From Nocardioides pocheonensis (lineage in GTDB: Bacteria; Actinomycetota; Actinomycetes; Propionibacteriales; Nocardioidaceae): a stretch of 64,000 bases of DNA. Positions 7,794-16,393 of this stretch are shown here, one piece after another. Below the pieces are notes generated by a model that was not told where the DNA came from, did no database searches, and worked only from the letters and a program-made list of their open reading frames with translations. Every line of letters starts with the position of its first letter. Within the stretch, counting starts at the first letter, position 1. The stretch is from contig NZ_RJSF01000036.1 in assembly GCF_003725535.1 (NCBI RefSeq), forward strand, positions 1 through 64,000, written 5' to 3'. The translations under genes were made by a program, and so were the position numbers.

Positions 7794-9316
7794 GCGACGG
7801 CCCCCGATGCCTGCGCGACGAGAGAGGCGCAGCTGAGCTCGGGCCGCCGGATCTCCCGCACGACGGACCCGTCCCGGAACACCAGCGCTCGGTGGCCGAT
7901 CTGTGCGACTTCCTCGAAGTCGCTCGACACCAGCAAGACGCCCACGCCGCGGTCCAGGGCCTCCTCCAGGAGGGCGTAGATCTCCTCCTTGGCCCCGACG
8001 TCGACGCCTGCCGTCGGCTCCTCGAGGACCAGGACCCTCGCGCCCGTGGAGAGCCAGCGAGCGAGCATCACCTTCTGCTGGTTCCCACCCGACAGGACCC
8101 ACACCGGCAGCGCAGGGTCGTCGGGACGTACGCCGAAACGCGTCAGCATCTCGGCGGCGAGCGCTCGTTCCCGTCGATGCCCACGGAGGTGCCAGGCCCG
8201 CTCGCCCTTGATCGCGGGGTTGGGGAGCAGGTTCTCGGTCACCGTGAGCCCCATGGCCAGGCCCTCGTCCGCCCGGTTGCAGGTCACGAAGCCCAGGCCG
8301 CGACGTACCGCCGACGCGAGGGTGTGCGGCACGTAGGGCACGTCGTCCACCCACAGCTGACCGCCGTGGCAGCGCATCGCCCCGACCACGGTCCGGCCGA
8401 GCTCGACGTGCCCGGCGCCACCGAGCCCCACGAGTCCCACGACCTCGCCGGCACGGACGGAGAGGGAGACCGGCCCCACACCCTGTCCCACGACTTCGCG
8501 CAGCTCCAGGACACTCCGCTCGCTGCAGGCCCGTGGCGCGGGCGCCGGCCCGTCGAGGCTGCGGCCCACGATGTCGCGCACGGCCTGGGCGGGGGAGATC
8601 GCGGGGACCGGCTCGTCCGCGACGACCCGACCGTCACGCATGACCGCCACCCGGTCGGCCAGCGCGAAGACCTCGTCGAGGCGGTGGGACACGTAGAGGA
8701 TCCCCATGCCGTCCTCGCGCAGGCGACGCAGCACCGCGAACAGTCGCTGCGCCTGGTCGACCGGCAGGCTCGCGGTGGGCTCGTCGAAGACGAGGACCCG
8801 TGCCTCGACGACCAGAGCCCGTGCAATGGCGACCATCGACCGCTCGGTCCGGGAGAGGTCGGCGACCAGGCTTCCCGGATCGGCCGGGCAGCCGACGACG
8901 GCCAGCGCCCGCTCCGCCCGCCGGCGAGCTCCTGCCCAGTCGATCAGCCCGGAGGCCCGTCGCGGGTAGCCGGCCCCGAGAGCGACGTTCTCGGCGACCG
9001 AGAGCCCGTCGACGAGACCGAGGTCCTGGTGGACGAACGCGAGGCAACCACCGGCGGTGCTCGACCCGAGCTCCTGCCCGCACACCGTGACCGCGCCCGT
9101 GTCGAGGGAGTGGATGCCGGCCAGCACCTTGATCAACGTCGACTTGCCGGCGCCGTTCTGGCCGAGAAGAGCCACGATCGATCCGGCCCGGACCTCGAGG
9201 TCGACCCCGTCGAGCGCCTGCGTGGCGCCGAAACGCTTGCTCGCACCACGGACCGCGACCAGCACCTCGCTCCTGACGACCTCGCCGCCGGAGACAGTGC
9301 TGGGTGGCACGTGCAT
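7790..9316 (-). CDS. CUT2-type sugar ABC transporter ATP-binding protein (two NBDs)
   Basis: The energy-coupling subunit, 508 residues, with two fused nucleotide-binding domains as in RbsA/XylG. Domain 1 has a full Walker A (GQNGAGKST, 52-60) and Walker B (LVFDEPTASL). Domain 2 has a degenerate Walker A (GLGGAGHVE), normal for this subfamily, but keeps the LSGGNQQK signature and LVLEEPTAGVD. ATG 9316 is chosen because GGGAG stands just upstream; the open frame continues further upstream without a better start. First gene of the leftward operon 9316-4378. A CGTGACG inverted repeat lies in its leader. Confidence 0.92.
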   Translation of the reverse strand: MHVPPSTVSGGEVVRSEVLVAVRGASKRFGATQALDGVDLEVRAGSIVALLGQNGAGKSTLIKVLAGIHSLDTGAVTVCGQELGSSTAGGCLAFVHQDLGLVDGLSVAENVALGAGYPRRASGLIDWAGARRRAERALAVVGCPADPGSLVADLSRTERSMVAIARALVVEARVLVFDEPTASLPVDQAQRLFAVLRRLREDGMGILYVSHRLDEVFALADRVAVMRDGRVVADEPVPAISPAQAVRDIVGRSLDGPAPAPRACSERSVLELREVVGQGVGPVSLSVRAGEVVGLVGLGGAGHVELGRTVVGAMRCHGGQLWVDDVPYVPHTLASAVRRGLGFVTCNRADEGLAMGLTVTENLLPNPAIKGERAWHLRGHRRERALAAEMLTRFGVRPDDPALPVWVLSGGNQQKVMLARWLSTGARVLVLEEPTAGVDVGAKEEIYALLEEALDRGVGVLLVSSDFEEVAQIGHRALVFRDGSVVREIRRPELSCASLVAQASGAVA

Positions 9317-9329
9317 CGGACTCCCTCTC

Positions 9330-9350
9330 CGTGACGCGTTGGCCGTCACG
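9330..9350. promoter_or_regulatory. Inverted repeat CGTGACG-N7-CGTCACG in the ABC operon leader
   Basis: A perfect 7-bp inverted repeat (9330-9336 and 9344-9350) lies 14 bp before the ATPase start codon, inside the 285-bp gap between the two divergent transcription units. Its position just upstream of a catabolic operon suggests an operator, possibly for the LuxR-type ATPase regulator or another factor. The rest of the gap holds no open frame that I can support. Confidence 0.4.
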
Positions 9351-9601
9351 ATGGCCCTCTTCCCACGATCGACGTGCTCCCCCGCGGTCGCAAGCGGAAT
9401 CGTGGAATTGCCGGTGCGGCGTGCCCTCGCCGGGGGCGGCTCCGGCCGGGGGCGTGCTCGTTCGCGAGCCGTCCCCGGCCGGGGCGCGGTACGGTCGAGC
9501 CGACGAGCCCGGGCCCGTCGGCGAACAACGAGCGCACCACCTCGTCGCACCACCGCACCTGACCTGGCCCGTCGGCCGGTCCGCACCCGTCAGGAGGCCG
9601 G

Positions 9602-10567
9602 ATGCCGGAGGCAGAACGTCGCGACCCGGCCGCACCCGCGTCCGGCGGACCGCCTGTCTCCACGAGCGAGTTCGAGGCGCTGTTCGACTCGCTGGCGTCC
9701 TGGCGGCGAGGAGAGCCGGTCGACGAGGCCGGACGTCTGGGAAGCCGTGGGCCGGCGGACGTCCTGGCTGCGGTGGGCGCCGTCCGGCACGGTGAGACGG
9801 TCAGCCTCGCGCTCCCCGTCAGCTCCGAGGCCGGGCCCGACAACCCGCGCCCCGCCCTGCACCACATGGTCGACCTCGGCGACGTGGAGCCATGCGAGCC
9901 CAGCACCCACAAGGACTTCCTCGGGCTCGACTACCACGGCAAGGCGGTGACCCACCTCGACGCGCTCTGCCACATCGGCTACCGCGGTGAGCTCTTCGGA
10001 GGCGTGGCGAGCGCGGCGGCCGTGTCCTCGCTGGGATCGCGGTGGGCCGCCGTCACCGCCCTCTCGTCCGGCATCTTCGTGCGAGCAGTGCTCTACGACC
10101 TCCCCCGCGTCAGCGGGATCGACTGGCTCGAGCCGGGGCAGGCGGTGCACGCAGAGGACCTGCTGGCAGCCGAGGAAGCTCTCGGTGCGCGCGCCGGAGC
10201 CGGTGACGCGCTGCTGTTGAGGTCCGGGCACCAGCGGCGTCGTGCCGACCTCGGACCATGGGACTCCGACGCCGCGAGCGCAGGTCTGCACGTCGGTGCC
10301 ATGGAGCTGCTCGACGCGCGTGGTGTTGCCGTCCTGGGCGCGGACGGCGACAGCGACGTCCGCCCGTCACCCGTCGAGGGTGTGCACTCCCCTGTCCACG
10401 CGCTGGCCCTGACCGCGCTCGGCATCGTGCTCCTGGACAACCTCGACCTCGAGGGTTTGGCCGATGCCTGCGCGAGACACCGGCAGTACGACTTCCTGCT
10501 CGTGGTCGCACCCCTCGTCGTACCCCGCGGCACCGGGTCACCGGTGAACCCGATCGCCGTGCTCTGA
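9602..10567 (+). CDS. Cyclase-family metal-dependent hydrolase
   Basis: A 321-residue member of the cyclase/kynurenine-formamidase-like fold (Cyclase family). The metal-binding motif His118-x-Asp120-x-x-x-His124 (THLDALCH) is present, and a second histidine segment (EGVHSPVH) lies near residue 260. Relatives hydrolyse amide, lactone or cyclic substrates using Mn or Zn. No signal peptide. ATG 9602 is preceded by AGGAGG at 9592-9597. Divergent from the CUT2 operon and 85 bp upstream of the LuxR-type regulator in the same direction. I infer a role in the same catabolic route as the importer. Confidence 0.8.
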   Translation: MPEAERRDPAAPASGGPPVSTSEFEALFDSLASWRRGEPVDEAGRLGSRGPADVLAAVGAVRHGETVSLALPVSSEAGPDNPRPALHHMVDLGDVEPCEPSTHKDFLGLDYHGKAVTHLDALCHIGYRGELFGGVASAAAVSSLGSRWAAVTALSSGIFVRAVLYDLPRVSGIDWLEPGQAVHAEDLLAAEEALGARAGAGDALLLRSGHQRRRADLGPWDSDAASAGLHVGAMELLDARGVAVLGADGDSDVRPSPVEGVHSPVHALALTALGIVLLDNLDLEGLADACARHRQYDFLLVVAPLVVPRGTGSPVNPIAVL

Positions 10568-10652
10568 CCCGGGCACCAGCGGTCCGGAGTCGACACTCCG
10601 TGCTCGCGTTCGGCAGTCCGCCGCTTCCAGGTCGAGTAGCGTCGGACAGACC

Positions 10653-12989
10653 ATGTCGGTGTCGACGATCCGCCGGTCACGAAACCTTCCCGCCGATCTG
10701 ACGAGCTTCGTGGGCCGCGAACGAGAGCTCCCGGCAGTCAAGCGACTGCTGGCCAGCTATCGACTGGTCACGCTCACCGGCCCGGGTGGCGTCGGCAAGA
10801 CCCGGGTCGCGCTGCGGGCGGCCGACGAGGTCCAGTGGGCCTTCCCCGACGGCGTCTGGTTCGTCGAGCTGGCCGGTCTGCACGACCCGAGCCTCGTTCC
10901 CCAGACGGTCGCGGACACATTGGGGATCCAGGGCACCGCCCAGAACGGACCACTCGAGAGCCTGGTCGAGTTCCTCCGGTCTCGAGAGCTGCTCCTCGTC
11001 CTCGACAACTGCGAGCACCTCGTCGACGCCTGCACAGCGCTGGCGGACTCCCTCCTCCGGACGTGTCCCGGGCTCCGGATCCTGGCCACCAGCCGGCAGC
11101 TCCTGCACGTCGAGGGTGAGCAGTTCTTCCAGGTCCCACCCCTGCCGGTGCCGAACGCCGAGCAGTCCGGGGCGCCGGAGACCCTGCACAAGTACGCCGC
11201 CGTGCGGCTCTTCGCCGAGCGGGCCGAGGCGGTCCGACCCGGGTTCGCCCTCGACCCGAGCAACCAGGTCGCGGTCTCGGAGATCTGTCGACGCCTCGAC
11301 GGCATCCCGCTGGCCCTCGAGCTCGCCGCCAGTCGGCTCCGCGCACTCTCGGTCCACCAGCTGCACGAGCGGCTCGACGACCGCTACGCCCTGCTGACGG
11401 GGGGAAGCCCTGCCAGGCTCCCCCGCCAACAGACGCTGCGCGCGCTCATCCAGTGGAGCTACGACCTGTGCTCGCCGGCCGAGCAACAGCTCTGGGCCCG
11501 GCTGTCGGTCTTCGGGGAGGGCATCGCCCTGCAAGCCGCGGAGTTCGTGTGCTCCGACGACAGCATCGAGGCCGGCGAGGTGTTCGACCTGATGGCCAGC
11601 CTGGTGGACAAGTCGATCGTCGCGACCGAGCGCCTGAGCGACCGGGTGCGCTACCACCTGCCGGAGACGCTGCGCGAGTTCGGCCACGAGCTGTTGTCCC
11701 CGGAGGAGGAGGCCGCGCTGAGCCGCAGGCTTCGCGACTGGTGCCGGGATCTGGTCAGGGAGGCCACGGCCGCCTGGTTCACCGGCGACCAGGTGGAGCT
11801 GTTCACCTCCCTTCGGCTCGAGCACGGCAACCTTCGGCGCGCCTTCGGTTTCTGCCTGAGCCAGCCGGGGGAGGCCGCCGTGGGCCTCGAGATGGCGAGC
11901 GCGCTGCGGTTCTACTGGCTGATGACCGGCTCGCTGAACGAGGGGCGGCAGTGGATCGACCGACTCCTCGCACTTCACGACCGCCAGGACCTGACCCGGG
12001 TCCACGCACTGCAGGTGAACGGCCACCTGCTCACCCTGCTCCACGAGCACGACACGGCGGAGGCCCTGCTGGACGAGGCCCGTGTCCTGGCCGGAGAGCT
12101 CGGCGATCCGTCCGGCATCGCCGCCGTGACCCAGGTCCGCGGCCTCGCAGCGCTGTTCCGGGGTGAGCCCGACGGTGCTTTCACCCTGCTCGACCAGGCC
12201 CTGCAGCAGCACACGGCACTGGGCGATCGCGCCGCAGCGGCGTACGACGGGATCCAGCTCGCCCTCGCCACCGTGATGCTCGGTGATCAGCTCCGTGCTC
12301 TCGGCCTGATCGAGGACTCCCTGAGGCTGTGCGAGCCGAGCGGCGAGAACTGGACCACCGCGCTGGCGTTGTTCGCACTCGGGGTCGAGGCGTGCCGCAA
12401 CGGCGACCTGGTCCGGTCGATCGAGGCGGGACGCAAGAGCATCCGGCTGCGCCTGCCGCTCCAGGACCGCCGCAGCATCGGCCTGAACTTCGAGGCGCTC
12501 GCCTGGACTGCGGCGGCCAGCGGCGAGGCCGTCCGCGCCGCCCGGCTCTTCGGTGCCGCGCAGGCCGTTCAGCTGTCCATCGGCACCTCGCTGCATGCGC
12601 TGGGCCACCTGGCCGAGCTCCACGAGCTCTACGAGCCGGTGGCGCGCACGGCCCTCGGCGACGAGGCGTTCGAGTGGGAGCTCGCCGCCGGCATGGGGCT
12701 GGAGTTCGAGGAGGCGGTGGACTACGCGCTCGACGAGAGGCCGCAGGAACCCGTCGCGGCTGCTCGAGCGCAGTCGGACGCCGCGAAGGCCGCCGGTCTG
12801 ACCCGCCGTGAGCGCGAGGTGGCGGAGCTGGTCGGGCAGGGCATGAGCAACAAGGAGATCGCAGCCAGGCTGGTGATCTCCCCGCGCACGGCCGAAGCAC
12901 ATGTGGAGCACATCCTCGCGAAGCTGGGCTTCACCTCTCGCGCCCAGGTCGCGGTCTGGATCACCCAGCACCGGACCGGCTCGGACTGA
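10653..12989 (+). CDS. Large ATPase-LuxR (STAND-type) transcriptional regulator
   Basis: A 778-residue regulator: an N-terminal NTPase with P-loop GPGGVGKT (43-50) and Walker B LLLVLDNCEH, a central helical repeat region of TPR character, and a C-terminal LuxR/GerE helix-turn-helix from about residue 715 (LTRREREVAEL, SNKEIAARL, SPRTAEAHVEHILAKLG). Architecture resembles MalT-like and mycobacterial NB-ARC/LuxR activators that oligomerise on inducer. A TAGCGT box lies about 10 nt before the ATG. It sits beside the cyclase and CUT2 operons and is the obvious candidate for their activator. Confidence 0.9.
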   Translation: MSVSTIRRSRNLPADLTSFVGRERELPAVKRLLASYRLVTLTGPGGVGKTRVALRAADEVQWAFPDGVWFVELAGLHDPSLVPQTVADTLGIQGTAQNGPLESLVEFLRSRELLLVLDNCEHLVDACTALADSLLRTCPGLRILATSRQLLHVEGEQFFQVPPLPVPNAEQSGAPETLHKYAAVRLFAERAEAVRPGFALDPSNQVAVSEICRRLDGIPLALELAASRLRALSVHQLHERLDDRYALLTGGSPARLPRQQTLRALIQWSYDLCSPAEQQLWARLSVFGEGIALQAAEFVCSDDSIEAGEVFDLMASLVDKSIVATERLSDRVRYHLPETLREFGHELLSPEEEAALSRRLRDWCRDLVREATAAWFTGDQVELFTSLRLEHGNLRRAFGFCLSQPGEAAVGLEMASALRFYWLMTGSLNEGRQWIDRLLALHDRQDLTRVHALQVNGHLLTLLHEHDTAEALLDEARVLAGELGDPSGIAAVTQVRGLAALFRGEPDGAFTLLDQALQQHTALGDRAAAAYDGIQLALATVMLGDQLRALGLIEDSLRLCEPSGENWTTALALFALGVEACRNGDLVRSIEAGRKSIRLRLPLQDRRSIGLNFEALAWTAAASGEAVRAARLFGAAQAVQLSIGTSLHALGHLAELHELYEPVARTALGDEAFEWELAAGMGLEFEEAVDYALDERPQEPVAAARAQSDAAKAAGLTRREREVAELVGQGMSNKEIAARLVISPRTAEAHVEHILAKLGFTSRAQVAVWITQHRTGSD

Positions 12990-13024
12990 CACCCCCGGGA
13001 CACGGCCCGCCAACGGTCAGCCAC

Positions 13025-13052
13025 TTGACCGAACGAGAACACGTTCTACAGT
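13025..13052 (+). promoter_or_regulatory. Promoter with KstR-like operator, esterase/monooxygenase operon
   Basis: -35 TTGACC (13025-13030), 16-bp spacer, -10 TACAGT (13047-13052). The palindrome AGAACACGTTCT (13036-13047) fills the spacer and touches the -10. With the following A it fits 13 of 14 positions of the KstR consensus TNNAACNNGTTNNA as I know it. The GTG start at 13059 lies 6 nt after the -10, so the transcript would be leaderless. Confidence 0.65.
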
Positions 13053-13058
13053 GACGTC

Positions 13059-14189
13059 GTGGTCGACGGAACCTGCTCGGAGGCATTCCTCCCCCTGCGT
13101 GACCTGCTCGAGAAGAGCCTGGCGTCGGGAGAGGACGCCGGCGCGGGGCTCGCGGTGGTGCACGATGGCGAGCTCGTGGTCGACCTGTGGGGCGGCGAGG
13201 CGCGGCCGGGGCAACCGTGGACGCGCGACACGCTCACCCACGTCTGGTCGCTGTCGAAGGTGATGACCACCCTCGCCGTGCTCGTGCTCGTCGAGCGCGG
13301 CGATCTCGACCTCGACGCCCCGGTCGCCCGGTACTGGCCGGACTTCGGCGCGCACGGCAAGGACGAGGTGGTGGTCCGCCAGCTGCTCGGTCACACCAGT
13401 GGCGTTCCCGGCTGGACCGAGCAGGTCAGCGTCGAGGAGATCCTCGACCTCGAGCACAGCGAGGCGCTGCTCGCCGACCAGGAGCCCTGGTACGAGCCGG
13501 GCACCGCGCCGGCGTACCAGATCATCTGCCACGGCCACCTCGTCGACGGACTCGTCCGCGGCGCGACCGGGCGCACCCTCGCCGAGGTGGTCCACGAGGA
13601 CGTGATGGCACCGTTCGGCGGCGGCTTCCTCCTCGGCGTGCCGGAGGAGCAGCTCGGGCTCTGCGCGGACCTCATCGCGCCGCCGGGCTCGAGCATCGAC
13701 CACACCACGCTCGGGCCGGACCACTTCCTCATCCGCACCGTGCCCAACCCGTTGCTGACCGCAGCGGTCTGCAACACCGAGCAGTGGCGCCGCGGGTCCG
13801 TGGCGGGGATGGGTGGCCACGGCACGGCCCGCGGCATCGCGCTGGCGCAGGCACTGATCTCCCACGGCGGCTCGGTCGGCGGGGTCGACCTGCTCTCACC
13901 GGCGACCGTCGACCGGGTCCTCGAGGTGCAGGCGGAGGGCATCGACCAGGTGCTCACGGTCCCGGTCCGGTTCGGCGCCGGCTTCGCGCTGCCGGTGTCC
14001 TCCGCACCCGCGATCCCCGAGGGCCGGGTCTGCTGGTGGACCGGGTACGGCGGCGCCGTGGTGGTCAACGACCTGGACCGGCGCACGACGTTCGCCTACG
14101 TGCCGAACAAGCTCGCCACCCACCTGGTGTCCTCGCCGCGCACCGACGCCTACGTCCGCACCGCCTTCGCCTGCCTGGAGGACTCGTGA
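13059..14189 (+). CDS. Serine hydrolase of the beta-lactamase/esterase family
   Basis: A 376-residue class C beta-lactamase-fold hydrolase (EstB-like esterases and DD-peptidase relatives). The nucleophile motif SLSK is Ser64-x-x-Lys67. Tyr153 in APAYQ is the likely second catalytic residue, and WTGYGG replaces the KTG box. No signal peptide, so cytoplasmic ester or amide hydrolysis is more likely than peptidoglycan work. GTG 13059 has no Shine-Dalgarno but follows a -10 box by 6 nt. Its stop overlaps the start of a flavin monooxygenase. The pair lies behind a KstR-like operator, suggesting lipid or steroid-type catabolism. Confidence 0.82.
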   Translation: MVDGTCSEAFLPLRDLLEKSLASGEDAGAGLAVVHDGELVVDLWGGEARPGQPWTRDTLTHVWSLSKVMTTLAVLVLVERGDLDLDAPVARYWPDFGAHGKDEVVVRQLLGHTSGVPGWTEQVSVEEILDLEHSEALLADQEPWYEPGTAPAYQIICHGHLVDGLVRGATGRTLAEVVHEDVMAPFGGGFLLGVPEEQLGLCADLIAPPGSSIDHTTLGPDHFLIRTVPNPLLTAAVCNTEQWRRGSVAGMGGHGTARGIALAQALISHGGSVGGVDLLSPATVDRVLEVQAEGIDQVLTVPVRFGAGFALPVSSAPAIPEGRVCWWTGYGGAVVVNDLDRRTTFAYVPNKLATHLVSSPRTDAYVRTAFACLEDS

Positions 14190-15562
14190 CCACACCCCAC
14201 GTCTGCATCATCGGAGCCGGCTGCTCGGGCATCACCACCGCCAAGCGACTGGCCGAGTTCGGCATCTCCTACGACCAGTTCGAGCTCAGCGACGACGTCG
14301 GCGGCAACTGGTACTTCCGCAACCCCAACGGTCGCTCGGCGGTCTACGAGTCGCTGCACATCGACACGTCGACGGCCCGCCTGCAGTTCGAGGACTTCCC
14401 GGCGCCGGCCGACTACCCGGACTTCCCGCACCACACGCTGATCCAGGACTACTTCCGCGCGTACGTCGAGAAGTTCGGCCTGCGCGACCGGATCGAGTTC
14501 GGCACCGGCGTCGAGCGCGCCCGCCGGGTCTCGGCAGGCTCGACCAGCGATGCGGGCTGGGACGTGACCCTCTCGACCGGGGAGTCCCGCCGCTACACCG
14601 ACCTGGTGGTCGCCAACGGTCACCACTGGAGCCCACGGCTGCCCGACTGGGCGGACCCCGAGGCGTTCGCCGGCGACCTGATCCACAGCCACGCCTACGT
14701 GAACCCGTTCGAGCCGGTCGAGATCCGCGGCAGGACCGTGATCGTGGTCGGCATGGGCAACTCGGCGATGGACATCGCCTCGGAGCTGTCCAGCCCCTGG
14801 ATGGCCAAGAAGCTCTACGTCTCGGCCCGCCGTGGCGTGTGGGTGCTGCCGAAGTACCGCAACGGGGTCGCCGCCGACAAGGTGATGGCGCCCCCGGACA
14901 TCCCGCGCGAGCAGGCCCTGGCCGCCGGCCGGCAGCTGATCAAGGAGCTGGTCGGGAACATGAGCAACTACGGCCTGCCCGAGCCGGACCACGAACCGCT
15001 CTCGGCGCACCCGTCGGTGAGCGCGGACTTCCTGACCAAGGCCGGGTCCGGCGACATCCACATGCTGCCGGCGATCGAGCGGCTCGACGGCCGCACCGTG
15101 CACCTCGTCGACGGCAGCTCGGTCGAGGCCGACGTGATCATCTGCGCGACCGGCTACGACATGCGCTTCCCCTTCTTCGAAGGGACGGAGCCCGACCTCC
15201 ACCCCGACGGCGAGCACCGCTTCCCGCTGTTCAAGCGGATGATCAAGCCCGGGGTGGACCACCTGTACTTCCTCGGCCTGGCGCAATCCTCGCCGACGAT
15301 CGTCAACCTGGCCGAGCAGCAGTCCAAGCTGCTCGCCCGCCTCCTCACCGGCCGCTACGCCCTCCCGCCGGTCGAGGAGCAGGTGCGGATCATGGAGCAG
15401 GACGAGGCCGAGCACCTCGCGCAGTACTACGCGGCGCCGCGGCACACGATCCAGATCGACTTCGGCCGGTACGTCGTCGACCTGCTCGCCGAGATCGAGG
15501 CCGGCGAGGCTCGTGCGGCCGCGTCGTCGGACCGAGCCGCTACGGCAGCTCCGACGGCCTGA
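14186..15562 (+). CDS. FAD/NADPH-dependent monooxygenase (FMO / Baeyer-Villiger type)
   Basis: A 458-residue flavoprotein monooxygenase. FAD-binding GAGCSG is at residues 10-15, the NADPH-binding site is GMGNSAMD, and the fingerprint FAGDLIHSHAY follows the FMO form F-x-G-x-x-x-H-S/T-x-x-Y rather than the classic BVMO form ending in W. GTG 14186 overlaps the preceding TGA, with GGAGG 5 nt upstream. Coupled to a serine esterase: an oxygenase inserting oxygen next to a ketone, followed by ester hydrolysis, would make chemical sense. The 3' end overlaps the convergent SGNH hydrolase gene by 23 bp. Confidence 0.85.
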   Translation: MTTPHVCIIGAGCSGITTAKRLAEFGISYDQFELSDDVGGNWYFRNPNGRSAVYESLHIDTSTARLQFEDFPAPADYPDFPHHTLIQDYFRAYVEKFGLRDRIEFGTGVERARRVSAGSTSDAGWDVTLSTGESRRYTDLVVANGHHWSPRLPDWADPEAFAGDLIHSHAYVNPFEPVEIRGRTVIVVGMGNSAMDIASELSSPWMAKKLYVSARRGVWVLPKYRNGVAADKVMAPPDIPREQALAAGRQLIKELVGNMSNYGLPEPDHEPLSAHPSVSADFLTKAGSGDIHMLPAIERLDGRTVHLVDGSSVEADVIICATGYDMRFPFFEGTEPDLHPDGEHRFPLFKRMIKPGVDHLYFLGLAQSSPTIVNLAEQQSKLLARLLTGRYALPPVEEQVRIMEQDEAEHLAQYYAAPRHTIQIDFGRYVVDLLAEIEAGEARAAASSDRAATAAPTA

Positions 15563-16346
15563 TCGCGGCGGTCACCGCGGCGGTGTAGGCGCGATAACCC
15601 TTCACGTTGGGGTGGAACGGAGCCGGGTCGAGCGCCCCGGTGATCCACGGATCCGCGGCGTTCGCGCCGTGTCCGTCGAAGCGCCGGGTCACTCCGACGA
15701 ACCCGAAGCCGTGACGTGCCGCCGCCGCGGCGATCACCTCGTCGAGCAGGTCGGCCCCGTCGTTCATCGCCTGCTGCTCGGCGGGTGAGGCGAGCAGGAA
15801 CGGGCCACGTCGGGGCGTGAACAGGCGCGGGTATCCGGTCACCAGCACGCGTGCCTGCGGCGCACGCGCCCCCACCTGCGCGTAGACCGAGTCGAGCAGG
15901 CCCGGCAGCACGTCGGTGACCCTGGCCCGGCTCAGCTGGATCGACCGTGCGCAGGCGGCATCGGTGCCGCCGAGGCACGCGGCGATCGTGCCCGACCAGC
16001 CGGTGTCGTTGCCCCCGATGGTCAGGGTGACCAGGTCCGTGCGGGCGCCGAGCGCGGTCAGCTGGCCGCCGGAGACCAGCGTCGCGGTCGTGGCGCCGGC
16101 GCAGGCGACGAAGTCGTCGAGGGCGAGCCGTTCCCGGCCGGCGACCTGGACGGCGTACGCCGCGTCGGACCGCCCGCAGGCCGAGTACGGCGGGACGCCG
16201 TAGCCGGACGCGTAGGAGTCGCCGAGCGCGTCGTACACGACCACCCGGCGGGGGACGGCCGAGGCCGAGGTCAGCCCGAACGCCGCGAGCGCGACGAAGA
16301 CCGTCGCGGCCAGTCCGCGTCGTGCTGCCCGGGAACGCTCCGTCAC
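15540..16346 (-). CDS. Secreted SGNH/GDSL-type lipase/esterase
   Basis: A 268-residue exported hydrolase. Residues 1-30 form a signal peptide (basic start, hydrophobic core, cleavage near ASA). Block I is GDSYASG (nucleophile Ser44), block III is GGND, and the C-terminal block V holds the catalytic His in PFHPN. Six cysteines would suit disulfides outside the cell. GTG 16346 is preceded by TACGTT (16358-16353) with 6 nt between, and by no ribosome site, so it is probably leaderless. Divergent from the DUF6054-like gene across a 47-bp gap. Confidence 0.88.
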   Translation of the reverse strand: MTERSRAARRGLAATVFVALAAFGLTSASAVPRRVVVYDALGDSYASGYGVPPYSACGRSDAAYAVQVAGRERLALDDFVACAGATTATLVSGGQLTALGARTDLVTLTIGGNDTGWSGTIAACLGGTDAACARSIQLSRARVTDVLPGLLDSVYAQVGARAPQARVLVTGYPRLFTPRRGPFLLASPAEQQAMNDGADLLDEVIAAAAARHGFGFVGVTRRFDGHGANAADPWITGALDPAPFHPNVKGYRAYTAAVTAAIRPSELP

Positions 16347-16352
16347 CCTTCG

Positions 16353-16387
16353 AACGTACCCGTGGGCGCCTCGGCGCCCCCTACTGT
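16353..16387. promoter_or_regulatory. Compact bidirectional promoter with two outward -10 boxes
   Basis: In the 47-bp gap between divergent start codons, TACGTT (minus strand, 16358-16353) and TACTGT (plus strand, 16382-16387) each lie exactly 6 nt before their GTG. The two polymerase sites must overlap, so the genes may compete for transcription. No good -35 hexamer is seen for either. Confidence 0.5.
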
Positions 16388-16393
16388 GCTCCC

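Noticed and set aside
10677-13013. A 778-residue open frame on the minus strand opposite the LuxR-type regulator
   Set aside because: Antisense shadow of a high-GC gene: composition is Arg/Gly/Ala/Asp-rich without motifs, whereas the plus strand has P-loop and HTH motifs.
13059-14189. Antibiotic-resistance beta-lactamase
   Set aside because: No signal peptide, no KTG box, and coupling to a monooxygenase; an intracellular esterase is more likely.
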